From: Bradyrhizobium sp. LTSP885
GTDB lineage: Bacteria; Pseudomonadota; Alphaproteobacteria; Rhizobiales; Xanthobacteraceae
Reading direction: 5' to 3'
Assembly (NCBI RefSeq): GCF_000938305.1
Contig: NZ_JYMT01000035.1
Coordinates: 162,869 to 226,868 of the forward strand
DNA: 64,000 nt
Below the pieces are notes generated by a model. It had not been told where the DNA came from, did not search any database, and saw nothing but the letters and a program-made list of their open reading frames with translations. Positions 42,800-51,311 of the stretch are shown here, piece after piece (the stretch's first letter is position 1; every line of letters begins with the position of its first letter). Both the position numbers and the translations under genes were made by a program.

Positions 42800-43489
42800 T
42801 TACCAGGGCAGGATTTCGCCGTGGCGATCGGTAAAGCGAAGCCCCGGGACCCCTGCATTGCGCTCGACCATGTCGACCACCAGCGGGATGCTATCCGAGA
42901 TACCGAGAGTTGCTTCATCGCCGCCCATGTCCGTCCGCACCCAGCCGGGCGCGACCAGCAAAAGAGCGCGCGGATCGTTCGGATGCCGCGCGGAGAAGGC
43001 CTTCATTAGCATGTTTAGCGCGGCTTTGCTGGAACTGTAGAGTTCCCAAAAGCCGACGCAGTTACCGATACTGCCAATCTCGGACGACAACGCCGCGATC
43101 ACGCCGTTCTCGGGGACCAGGTTCTCCAAGGCTTCGATCACACGCATGGGACTCAGCGCGTTGGTCAGCATCATATCGAGGAAATCGTGATCGCTGACTG
43201 CGATCGGCGTCAATTCGTTCGCTTTGCAGATGCCGGCATTGACAAATAGCGTGTCCAGCCTTCGACCAGCGAGTCGCTTCTTCAGCGCCCTTATTGAGGC
43301 AAGTTGGACAATGTCGACATTCTCGATTTCGAGTGACGCGGGATAGAGCTGGTGCAATTCATCGAGTCCTGCGGACTTGCCCCGCGAAGTGGCGATGACA
43401 TGCCAGCCTCGGGCGCAGTATTCATCAGCCAAGGCTAAACCGAGGCCGCGTGAAGCGGCAATGATAGCGACGGTTTTCTTGGCGGCCAT
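42800..43489 (-). CDS. Short-chain dehydrogenase/reductase (classical SDR)
   Basis: This 229-residue protein has a Rossmann fold. The cofactor motif reads IAASRGLGLALA (TGxxxGxG with AAS in place of TG). It has FVNAGI (NAG) and catalytic Ser-Tyr-Lys with YSSSK and LSSEIGS. The sequence after the active site (APGWVRTDMGGDEA) matches the C-factor/YdfG-like SDR group. It reduces or oxidises an alcohol or carbonyl; the substrate is unknown. The 178 nt between it and the molybdoenzyme upstream hold no recognisable gene. Confidence 0.85.
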   Translation of the reverse strand: MAAKKTVAIIAASRGLGLALADEYCARGWHVIATSRGKSAGLDELHQLYPASLEIENVDIVQLASIRALKKRLAGRRLDTLFVNAGICKANELTPIAVSDHDFLDMMLTNALSPMRVIEALENLVPENGVIAALSSEIGSIGNCVGFWELYSSSKAALNMLMKAFSARHPNDPRALLLVAPGWVRTDMGGDEATLGISDSIPLVVDMVERNAGVPGLRFTDRHGEILPW

Positions 43490-43667
43490 TTTAAGTGTCC
43501 TGTTCGTTGTTACTCTTCCGGTTCCGACGCCGAATTGAGGGAGACCCCGCCGCCGACAAGATCAGGAACCGGGTAAACGGAAGCCTGATCGCCGTTGCGA
43601 CGACAGCCGACGCCTCGATAGATGCGAGGCCGAAGGCAGTTTTGCCATCGAGCCAAGCTTCTTCTGT

Positions 43668-45869
43668 CTAGGCCGCCAGGATTTTCTCCGGTGTGATCGG
43701 AAGATCGCGGATACGGAGGCCGATCGCGTCGTAAACGGCATTGCCGACCGCGGCTGCCACGCCCGTCGCACCGAGTTCACCGATGCCCTTGGCGCCGAGC
43801 GGGCCCGAGTTGGCGTCAAATTCATCGACGAATCCCACATCGATGTCAGGCGGGATGTCGGCGTTGACCGGGAGTGCAACGCCCGCCAGATCCTTCGCGA
43901 GCCAGCGACCGAGTGTAGGCTCGAAGTGGCTCGCCTCCATGGCCGCCATGCCCCAGCCCCACACAATGCCGCCGATCATCTGGGAGCGCGCTGTCCTTGG
44001 GTTGATAATCCGTCCGGCGCTGTAGACGCCGGTTGCCCGGCGCAACCGCAACAGACCGAGCTCCTGATCGACGCCGACCTCGACGAAGATCGCACCGAAG
44101 GTGCGAGCCGGAAACGCCGACGAGCCCATATCGACGAATGCGCCGCCCGGAAGATCGAAAGCGCCGTCGGATGTGAGCTCCGATACGCCGGCCTCGCCGA
44201 GTACTTCCCGAATGGTGCGGGCTTCGTTGCCACGCATGATCCGGGCATCCCGCATGGTGACGTCCTCGGCCGGCCAGCCTGTGAGCCGCGCGAGCTTGGC
44301 GCGCACCCCAAGGGCCGCGTGCTGGACGGCTGCGCCCGTGCTGATGGTGGTTCCTGAACCGTAGGTCGGACCCGAATAGGGCAGATCGGAGTCACCCGCG
44401 ACCGCTAAGATCTGCTTCGGGTCGAGCCCGAGAACCTCTGCGGCTATTTGCGGGAAGATGGTCGCAGGACCGGTGCCGATGTCGCAGAAGCTTGACTCGA
44501 TCCGCGCTGTGCCGTCCGCTTTCAGGCAGACGCGTGCGGTCGAATGGAAACGCGCCTGACCTTGGCTGCAATCGGCCATCCCGCAGCCAATTCGCCAATG
44601 GCCGTCCCGCGTGCCACCCTTAACCCGCGTCCGCCAACCGAAGCGACGAGCACCTTCTTCATATGCCTCCCGCAGTTTCTTGGATGACCAGGGCTTGCCG
44701 CTTTCCGGATCAGTCTCGGCGTAGTTGATGAGACGCAAGTCGAGCGGATCCATGTTCAACGTGCGCGCCAGTTCGTCCATGGCTGAACCGAGCGCCCAAG
44801 AACCTGGGCCGTCCCAAGGGGAGCGCATGAAAGTGGGCAAAGTAATGTTGCCACGGCGGATGCGTTGGCTGGTGGCAATGTTGTCGCAGGCATAGAAAGT
44901 ACGTCCGGGAACTGCGCCGAACTCGACATAATCCTCCGTGACGCCGGTGATGTTGGTGGCGGCGTGGCTGACACCGAGCAGCTTGCCGTCGGCGCCGGCG
45001 CCCAAACGCACGTCATGCACCATCTGGGGCTGCGGTCCCACCATGCCGTACATTTGCTGCCGCGAGAGCACGAGCTTCACCGGTCGACGCACGACCTTCG
45101 CGGCCATCGCCGCCAGGATTTCATGCGGCCAGACAAACGCTTTGGCGCCGAAGCCACCACCGGTATGCGGAGAGACAACGCGGACCGATGTCGCCGGCAG
45201 ACCAAATACGGCGGCCATGACATTCTGTACCGCCGGCAGATGCTGAACGGCGTCGTAAACAGTGAGATGATCTCCTTTCCAGGCTGCGATAGTGGCGGAA
45301 GGCTCCATCGGGTTGGCGTGTCGGGAGGGCTGCGTGTAAGCCGCGCCAGCCTTGACGGGGGCTGCAGCTATGGCTGCCGGCGCGTCACCCTTGTTGAACT
45401 CGAGCGCATTCGACATCGAATAGCTGCCCTTCTTCGGGTCGGCCGACACGACGGCAGCCGTCTCGGGCACGATGAATGCGGCGCGCTCATAGCTAACCCT
45501 CACGATCGTGGCTGCGGCCTCCGCTGCTTCGAGGCTCTCGCTTACGACGATCGCAACTGGCTGCCCCTCATGGACGATAGTGTCGCTCTGCATCGGTATG
45601 AAGCGGGTGGCGAGCGGCGGCACCGTGATCTTGTCGAGATCGGCATGAATCCGCGGCATGTCGGCGGCGACCAGAACACGGGTTACGCCCGGAATGGCAA
45701 GCGCCGCCCGTGTGTCGATCGCGCTGACGCGCCCGGCTGGAACGGTAGATGCCACCAAAACGGCATAGAGCTGTCCGACCTGATTCTGATCGCCGGCATA
45801 GCGCGCGGTGCCTGTGACCTTCACGAAGCCGTCGGCACGCGCGATCGGTTGTCCCAAGTTACCCATCAT
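43668..45869 (-). CDS. paoC: Molybdenum hydroxylase large subunit (PaoC/CoxL type)
   Basis: This 733-residue protein of the xanthine dehydrogenase family binds the Mo-pterin cytosine dinucleotide cofactor. Motifs: HTGGGFGAKAFVWPHE, LSRQQMY, FCDIGTGPATIFPQIAAEVL and the catalytic glutamate in GAKGIGELGATG. The length and subunit order match periplasmic aldehyde oxidoreductase PaoABC. It oxidises an aldehyde or N-heterocycle using water. Its start overlaps the FAD-subunit stop by 4 nt. No PaoD/XdhC maturation gene is found beside it. Confidence 0.88.
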   Translation of the reverse strand: MMGNLGQPIARADGFVKVTGTARYAGDQNQVGQLYAVLVASTVPAGRVSAIDTRAALAIPGVTRVLVAADMPRIHADLDKITVPPLATRFIPMQSDTIVHEGQPVAIVVSESLEAAEAAATIVRVSYERAAFIVPETAAVVSADPKKGSYSMSNALEFNKGDAPAAIAAAPVKAGAAYTQPSRHANPMEPSATIAAWKGDHLTVYDAVQHLPAVQNVMAAVFGLPATSVRVVSPHTGGGFGAKAFVWPHEILAAMAAKVVRRPVKLVLSRQQMYGMVGPQPQMVHDVRLGAGADGKLLGVSHAATNITGVTEDYVEFGAVPGRTFYACDNIATSQRIRRGNITLPTFMRSPWDGPGSWALGSAMDELARTLNMDPLDLRLINYAETDPESGKPWSSKKLREAYEEGARRFGWRTRVKGGTRDGHWRIGCGMADCSQGQARFHSTARVCLKADGTARIESSFCDIGTGPATIFPQIAAEVLGLDPKQILAVAGDSDLPYSGPTYGSGTTISTGAAVQHAALGVRAKLARLTGWPAEDVTMRDARIMRGNEARTIREVLGEAGVSELTSDGAFDLPGGAFVDMGSSAFPARTFGAIFVEVGVDQELGLLRLRRATGVYSAGRIINPRTARSQMIGGIVWGWGMAAMEASHFEPTLGRWLAKDLAGVALPVNADIPPDIDVGFVDEFDANSGPLGAKGIGELGATGVAAAVGNAVYDAIGLRIRDLPITPEKILAA

Positions 45870-46846
45870 GCCCTCGCTGCGAGTTCGATCGTGCGCAGCG
45901 CGGCGTTGCGCGCCAGCTTGATCTTGTAGGTGTTGGAGGAGAGCGGCCGCGCATCGGCGAAGCCCGCGTCGACGGCCGCCTCAATAGCAGGAGATCCGAG
46001 TTTCTGACCGGCGAGACGTCGCTCCGTCTCTTCGAGGCGCCACGGCTGCATGGCCACTGAGCCGAGCGCGATGCGTGCCCGCCGGATCACGTCACCTTCG
46101 AGATCCAGGGCGACGGCCGCCGAAACGGTGGCGTATTCGTAGCTTTCCCGTTCTCGTATCTTGAGATAGGCGGATTTCGGCGCCGGTCGACCGATTTCGA
46201 TTCCGACGATCAGCTCGCCGTGGTGCAGGACGCTGTGCGCCGTCGGATCCTCACCCGGCAACACATTGAATTTGCGAGCCGCGAGCCTCCGCCCGCCGTT
46301 CTTATCTTCCGTGATAAAGTCGGCGTCCAACACAGCAAGCGCGACTGGTGGATCGGCCGGGTGGACCGCAACGCAATCCTTGGTCCATCCGAAAATCGCG
46401 TGTTTCTCGTTGAAGCCGTGTAGCGCACCACAGCCCGAGCCCGGAGCGCGCTTGTTGCAAGGCGTCGGCTCGTCGGCGCGGAAATAAGGACAGCGGACGC
46501 GCTGCAGCGGATTGCCGCCGACCGTGGCCAGATTGCGGATCTGCGCCGACGCGGATTTGAGGATGGCTTCCGAAAGGACCGGATAGGAGGCGCGGATGAG
46601 TGGGTGCTGGGCGGCGTCATTCAGCTTCGTCAACGCGCCGATGCGGACGCCGCCATTCGGTAAGGCTTTGACACCCTCCATGCCGGGAATGCGGGTGATA
46701 TCGACGATCCGCGCCGGCTCGACGATGCCGATCCGCGTCCAGTTGAGCAGTTCGGTCCCACCGGCCAGCACCATCGTGTCCGGCAGAGCGGCAAGCGCAA
46801 TCGCGTCAGCGCGCGAGGTCGCCTGCGCATAGCTAAAATCGCGCAT
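45866..46846 (-). CDS. paoB: Molybdenum hydroxylase FAD/[4Fe-4S] subunit (PaoB type)
   Basis: From the ATG at 46846, which overlaps the stop of the Fe-S subunit, the protein has 326 residues. The CoxM-type FAD-binding domain shows MVLAGGTELLNWTRIG, LATVGGNPLQRVRCPYF and the C-terminal CO-dehydrogenase flavoprotein domain. The insertion CPYFRADEPTPCNKRAPGSG followed by CGALHG supplies the cysteines of the extra [4Fe-4S] cluster seen in E. coli PaoB and 4-hydroxybenzoyl-CoA reductase. It passes electrons from the Mo site to an acceptor. Confidence 0.88.
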   Translation of the reverse strand: MRDFSYAQATSRADAIALAALPDTMVLAGGTELLNWTRIGIVEPARIVDITRIPGMEGVKALPNGGVRIGALTKLNDAAQHPLIRASYPVLSEAILKSASAQIRNLATVGGNPLQRVRCPYFRADEPTPCNKRAPGSGCGALHGFNEKHAIFGWTKDCVAVHPADPPVALAVLDADFITEDKNGGRRLAARKFNVLPGEDPTAHSVLHHGELIVGIEIGRPAPKSAYLKIRERESYEYATVSAAVALDLEGDVIRRARIALGSVAMQPWRLEETERRLAGQKLGSPAIEAAVDAGFADARPLSSNTYKIKLARNAALRTIELAARA

Positions 46847-47442
46847 CACGCTTTCTCCCTGGCAGCGGCTTCCACAGCAGCGGCGATCTGAGGATAGGCG
46901 GAGCAACGGCAGATGTTGCCGCTCATCCATTCGCGGATTTCCGCGTTCGAGCCGGTGTGGCCCTCGGCGATGCAGCCCACCGCCGACATGATCTGCCCGC
47001 AGGTACAGAATCCGCACTGGAACGCGTCGTGATCGATGAAAGCCTGTTGGACCGGATGGAGGCGCGGTCCGTCAGACAATCCTTCGATTGTCGTGACCTT
47101 GCGGCCGGCCGCCGCCACCGCCAGCACGAGGCAGGCGTTGACGCGCCGGCCGTCCAGCAGCACAGTGCAGGCTCCGCATTCGCCGCGGTTGCAGCCCTTC
47201 TTGGTTCCGGTGAGTTGCAGCCGCTCCCGCAGCATGTCGAGCAGCGTGACACGAGGTGGCAACTCAAGCTGATGGTCCACCCCGTTAATTTCGACATGCA
47301 CCATGGCAAGTGCCTCGAACTGCTTCGAGGTGGATCCGGCCGCGCCGGCCGAGTCCACCGGAACAACGGCCGCCCCGGCCGCAGCTATGGCGCTGTTCCG
47401 CATGAGATCGCGGCGCGAGATCGTTGGTTGGTGCTTAGACAT
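46846..47442 (-). CDS. paoA: Molybdenum hydroxylase 2x[2Fe-2S] subunit with Tat signal (PaoA type)
   Basis: This 198-residue protein has a twin-arginine signal (TISRRDLMRNSAIAAAGAAV), meaning the folded heterotrimer is exported to the periplasm. The ferredoxin-like domain has CNRGECGACTVLLDG and the alpha-helical domain has CGFCTCGQIMSA and CRCSAYPQI, the two cluster-binding sites. It is the first gene of the paoABC-like operon and carries the only export signal of the three subunits. Confidence 0.9.
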   Translation of the reverse strand: MSKHQPTISRRDLMRNSAIAAAGAAVVPVDSAGAAGSTSKQFEALAMVHVEINGVDHQLELPPRVTLLDMLRERLQLTGTKKGCNRGECGACTVLLDGRRVNACLVLAVAAAGRKVTTIEGLSDGPRLHPVQQAFIDHDAFQCGFCTCGQIMSAVGCIAEGHTGSNAEIREWMSGNICRCSAYPQIAAAVEAAAREKA

Positions 47443-47528
47443 CTTGCTTTCCTATGGTGTTTGGGTCGGATCACTTCGCAACGGTTCGAGCTGCGTCGTC
47501 TTCCGCCAATGCCAGACCTGGCGGATTT

Positions 47529-47948
47529 CTATTGCGCCTTTTCATGTTCAGCGATGCCCACGGATTTGTAGTCATAGGTGGGATAGAATTCGGTGCGGTA
47601 CGGCCCCCACGCGGTATCCTCGAGCACCCGGTTGACTTCGCGGATCCGGTTCGCTGGAAATCGCAAGATGACGATCTGGCCGACACCCATGACGACGTCC
47701 CAACTGACCACTTCGACGCCGGGCGGCGGGAATTGCTTGTAGAATCCCTGCTTGGCGAGTTGAGCGTTCAATTCCGAGAGCGGCCGTGATTGATCGTGTC
47801 GAAGGAAAACGGTCAAAAGAACCGCATTTTCCGGCATGGCCGTCGCACTGCCGGCCAGTGGCGCCGAAACGCCCTGAGCCCAGGCCGTCCGGATCACGCA
47901 GGTGGCGATGGCAGCGGCAATCGCAATGCATGCCAATGTCCGTCTCAT
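47529..47948 (-). CDS. Hypothetical periplasmic protein
   Basis: This 139-residue protein has a clear signal peptide (LACIAIAAAIATCVIRTAWAQ). The mature part is a small alpha/beta domain (NAVLLTVFLRHDQSRPLSEL, VVSWDVVMGVGQIVILRFPA, IREVNRVLEDTAWGPYRTEF). The pattern resembles dimeric alpha/beta-barrel (ferredoxin-like) proteins, but I recognise no family. It lies 86 nt downstream of the cyclase... paoA spacing on the same strand: it precedes paoA in transcription order and may belong to that operon. Confidence 0.65.
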   Translation of the reverse strand: MRRTLACIAIAAAIATCVIRTAWAQGVSAPLAGSATAMPENAVLLTVFLRHDQSRPLSELNAQLAKQGFYKQFPPPGVEVVSWDVVMGVGQIVILRFPANRIREVNRVLEDTAWGPYRTEFYPTYDYKSVGIAEHEKAQ

Positions 47949-48028
47949 TCATTTCTCCTTTCGAGTCGACCAGCGATGCATTGCAGAACGAGCCTCAGGG
48001 GCAAGCTCCCTCGGCCTATCCAAAGTCG

Positions 48029-48985
48029 TTACTTGATGGCCTGAGGATTGATCGGAGAACCGGCACCACCAGGAAGGTGAAGCGGGGGAGCCGAGAAGAA
48101 GAACTCATAGACGCGATCGGCGGCGCAATCCTCAGCGAGTTCTTTCAGATAGAAAATCTCGCCCATCGAGATGCCGATCGAAGGGATCACCACCCAGTGC
48201 CAGGGCTGGTTCGCCTCACTGGTTTCATTGGGTCTGACTTCGCAGCCCCAGGTATCGCTGCAGATCGCCGCGATGTCCTTGTTCTTCAGCCAGAAGCAGG
48301 TTTCGAAAGCAAAGCCAGGGGCTGGCCCGCCGGCATAGCCCGTCCAGTCGCCGGCAGCGATGCATCGTTCCTGATGCCCTGTGCGCAAGATCACGAAATC
48401 GCCCTTGCGGATTTCGACACCCTGTGCCGCGGCGCAGCTGTCGAGGTCGGCGCAAGTGACAGCATAGCCGTCGTCGAGCGAAGGCACGCCCTTGAAGCGC
48501 GCGACGTCGAGCAGCACGCCTCGCCCGACCATCTTGTCGCGAACATGCTCGATGCCGAGCTTCTTCGCGCCCTTCACATCGACGAGCCGCGCCTCGTACC
48601 CGTTGTACATTTTGTCGTCGAGAAAAACGTGGCAGAGCGCGTCCCATTGGGTCGATGCCTGGCAGGGCATGTTGATCGCATCGTCGGCATAGCGGAGATA
48701 GGGAAAGGGCTCGTCCTGAGTCCCCGCCGCAGCGTCGGTGCCGGTCGCCAGCATGGTGTGGATCGGATTCCACCGCCCGCCGAACAGGCCAGACTGAATC
48801 GGCTCCTTGAGCGAAAGCCCCAGAGAAAAGACCTTGCCTTTGCGAACCAGGCCCGCCGCGCCGACGATGTCGGCCGACGTGACGTTGTTCAGCGTGCCGA
48901 TCTGGTCGTCATCGTCCCACCGGCCCCAATTGGAGATTTTTTTAGCTGCATCGAGGATGTCCTGGCGCGTAAGTCCGGTCTTCAT
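48029..48985 (-). CDS. Cyclase family protein (kynurenine-formamidase-like metal hydrolase)
   Basis: This 318-residue protein belongs to the cyclase/KynB superfamily (PF04199-type). It has NWGRWDDDDQIGTLNNVT at the N-terminus and STQWDALCHVF, where W-D-x-x-x-H supplies metal ligands. GVLLDVARFKGV and GDFVILRTGHQ also match the group. Members hydrolyse amides or lactones with Mn or Zn. It lies 22 nt downstream of the SDR gene, in a five-gene catabolic operon running from the CocE-like gene. The substrate is unknown. Confidence 0.85.
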   Translation of the reverse strand: MKTGLTRQDILDAAKKISNWGRWDDDDQIGTLNNVTSADIVGAAGLVRKGKVFSLGLSLKEPIQSGLFGGRWNPIHTMLATGTDAAAGTQDEPFPYLRYADDAINMPCQASTQWDALCHVFLDDKMYNGYEARLVDVKGAKKLGIEHVRDKMVGRGVLLDVARFKGVPSLDDGYAVTCADLDSCAAAQGVEIRKGDFVILRTGHQERCIAAGDWTGYAGGPAPGFAFETCFWLKNKDIAAICSDTWGCEVRPNETSEANQPWHWVVIPSIGISMGEIFYLKELAEDCAADRVYEFFFSAPPLHLPGGAGSPINPQAIK

Positions 48986-49007
48986 GGTGCGGTCCTTTCA
49001 CTAAGGC

Positions 49008-49790
49008 TTATTCGGCAGTCCAACCGCCGTCGATCAGCATCGAACTTCCGGTCATGAGGGATGAGGCATCGCTGGCGAGAAAGACGATAGCGCCCGTGAG
49101 GTCATCGACCTGTCCGATGCGTCCAAGCTTGATTTTGTCGAGCACCGACTGTCGGAAGGTGGCGTCGCGGAAGAAGGGCTCGGTCAGCGGCGTCTCGATA
49201 TAGGTGGGGCACAGTGTGTTCACCCGGATCCCGTGCGGAGCGAGATCGATGGCCATCGCCTTCGTAAATCCCTCCATCGCCCATTTGCTGGCGCAATAAA
49301 GCGAGCGACGCGCACCACCGACGTGGCCCATCTGGGACGACATGTTGATGATCGATCCGCGGCGACCCGCATTGATCAGGCCGCGGGCGACGCTCTGCGC
49401 GACGAAATAGGTGGCACGAACATTGAGGGCCATCACAGTGTCGAAATCCGAGATCGACACGTCGGTGAAGAAATCGGGCCGATTGGTGCCCGCATTATTG
49501 ACGAGAATGTCGACTGGCGGCCGTTCGGCGAGCACCTTGGCGACGGCGTCCGGATCGGTGACGTCCAGCGTCAACGCTTCCGCGGTACCGCGTGCCGCGC
49601 GGATCGCAGCGGCCGCGGCCTCGATCTCGTCGGTGGTACGGGCGCACAAGAGGACGTGCGCGCCGGCATGCGCCAAGGCGGCGGCCGCGGCTAGGCCAAT
49701 CCCCCGGCCCGCTCCGGTGACGAGCGCGCGTCGCCCATCGAGCCGGAACGACGGCGGAGCCGGGAGCACGACTTGTGGGGCGGTGCTCAC
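49008..49790 (-). CDS. Short-chain dehydrogenase/reductase (SDR), catabolic operon
   Basis: This 260-residue classical SDR has VTGAGRGIGLAAAAALAHAG, NNAGTNRP, MSSQMGH and YCASKWAMEG (catalytic Tyr and Lys), with LCPTYIETPLTEPFF after the active site. It resembles gluconate 5-dehydrogenase/3-ketoacyl reductase-like SDRs using NAD(P). It overlaps the MFS gene upstream by 4 nt. Probably it oxidises a hydroxyl group of the compound taken up by that transporter (inference). Confidence 0.88.
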   Translation of the reverse strand: MSTAPQVVLPAPPSFRLDGRRALVTGAGRGIGLAAAAALAHAGAHVLLCARTTDEIEAAAAAIRAARGTAEALTLDVTDPDAVAKVLAERPPVDILVNNAGTNRPDFFTDVSISDFDTVMALNVRATYFVAQSVARGLINAGRRGSIINMSSQMGHVGGARRSLYCASKWAMEGFTKAMAIDLAPHGIRVNTLCPTYIETPLTEPFFRDATFRQSVLDKIKLGRIGQVDDLTGAIVFLASDASSLMTGSSMLIDGGWTAE

Positions 49791-51208
49791 AGCGCGGCCA
49801 CCTTTGAACCATAGAGAGATGAATTCGGAGCGGCGGGCACGGCATTGTCGTCGTCAAGGGAGAGCACCACGTCTTTCGTTTCCGGCGCGAAGAAGAAGCA
49901 CACGCACAAGACCAGACCGCATCCAGCGAGAAGCAGGAATGCCGGCAGAATGGCCGCCTCCGTTGCTTTGGCGGAGACCAGATTGTTGGAACCGGCGATC
50001 AAGGCGAGGCAAAGGGGCCCAAGAATTTTGCCTAACCCATTCGCTCCTTGGGCAAACCCCGAGCCGCGCGCAGCTAAGCGCGTCGGGAAAATCTCGGCCA
50101 TGTACGGGCTGAGGGTGCAGAAGCCTCCGTCGTAAAAGATGGCGCCTGCTGCGAGAGCCAAGACGAAGACGGGGACGCCCTGCACGAAAACGTCATGGAA
50201 GAGTGCCGCGCAGCTCAGAAAGACGGCGATGCCGAAGCCGAGAATGCGGCCAGACCACACCCGCCCGATCCTTGCCGGCAGATAGGAGAACATGGCGCGG
50301 CCGAGAAGGCCTGCGAGCGATATCCACACGAAGTACTTTGCGGCGGCTGCGACGTCGATCTTGAGGAGCATGGAGGTGATGGTTGGTCCCCACAGATAGA
50401 CCCCATAACCGGCCGTGCTGATCGTCAGCCAGATCAAGAACGTGAACCAAAAGCGGCCTGGACGAACATAAAGCTCTGCCAGCGACGCGGAGGGCTGCCG
50501 GACACTGACGTCCACGTCGGCAGGAACGTCCGACAGGTCGCGGCCGGCGAGGATGGCAATCGACCGTCGCGCGGCGTCCGTCCGACCCCGAGCAAGCAGC
50601 CACCGCGGAGACTCTGGCATCAAGAGCGCAAACGGTACGCACAGCAGCAATGGCAGAAGACCAAAGGCGGCCACCCCGCGCCAACCCAAAACATGCATCA
50701 AGCTGGCGCTGGTCAGCGCGGCCAGCAGCGTACCGACGGACGGCAGCATGATCGGCCAGCCGAGCAGCTTCAAGCGCATCGGCGTCGGCGTGATCTCGAC
50801 GATCATAACGAGTTGAAGCGCCCCGATGCCGCCCAGTCCGGCGCCCACCACCACGCGCAGCACCGAGAAGATCGGCCAGCTACCATCGGGCACGAAGGCG
50901 AGCGCTCCCGCGCCCAGCGCGCAAGTAATCGTCGCCGCGATCAATACCGGCTTGCGGCCGATCTTGTCGCCCAAGGCACCAAACAACAGCGAGCCGAAGA
51001 TCGAACCCAGGCCGCCACTCAAGAGCATGATCGAGGATTCAAGGTAGGTCAGATGCCAACCGGGGCCGAGTGAGGCGACAAGGAAGCCGACGATGTAGAA
51101 ATCGAAGAAGTCGAGAGACCAGCCTGCACACAACGTCGCGAAACTGGCCCAGTATCGCGATGACGGTCCGACCTCGTCATAGAATTTCAACATCGTAGGG
51201 GCGTTCAT
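49787..51208 (-). CDS. MFS transporter (sugar/aromatic acid porter-like)
   Basis: This 473-residue protein has 12 membrane helices. The loop 2-3 signature is GALGDKIGRKPVLI, and MPESPRWLLARGRTDAARRS is the loop after helix 6 seen in the AAHS and SP families. AEIFPTRLAARGSGFAQGAN is the conserved loop 10-11 region. It imports an organic acid or similar nutrient by proton symport. It sits between the histidinol-dehydrogenase-like gene and the SDR in the catabolic operon. Confidence 0.88.
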   Translation of the reverse strand: MNAPTMLKFYDEVGPSSRYWASFATLCAGWSLDFFDFYIVGFLVASLGPGWHLTYLESSIMLLSGGLGSIFGSLLFGALGDKIGRKPVLIAATITCALGAGALAFVPDGSWPIFSVLRVVVGAGLGGIGALQLVMIVEITPTPMRLKLLGWPIMLPSVGTLLAALTSASLMHVLGWRGVAAFGLLPLLLCVPFALLMPESPRWLLARGRTDAARRSIAILAGRDLSDVPADVDVSVRQPSASLAELYVRPGRFWFTFLIWLTISTAGYGVYLWGPTITSMLLKIDVAAAAKYFVWISLAGLLGRAMFSYLPARIGRVWSGRILGFGIAVFLSCAALFHDVFVQGVPVFVLALAAGAIFYDGGFCTLSPYMAEIFPTRLAARGSGFAQGANGLGKILGPLCLALIAGSNNLVSAKATEAAILPAFLLLAGCGLVLCVCFFFAPETKDVVLSLDDDNAVPAAPNSSLYGSKVAAL

Positions 51209-51284
51209 CGTACAACTCCCTTCAGGCGCCTCGCGGCATTCGCGCCTGGGCGCAACAACCTTTTTCTTTTCTATTGCCTGTCAT

Positions 51285-51303
51285 GCGGAGCCTGCCGCTC
51301 CGC
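51285..51303. other. Perfect 7-bp hairpin between two operon genes
   Basis: Arms gcggagc and gctccgc enclose ctgcc. It lies in the 103-nt gap between the histidinol-dehydrogenase-like gene and the MFS gene, without a T-tract. It may adjust relative expression or mRNA decay within the operon. Confidence 0.35.
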
Positions 51304-51311
51304 GCGTTTCG

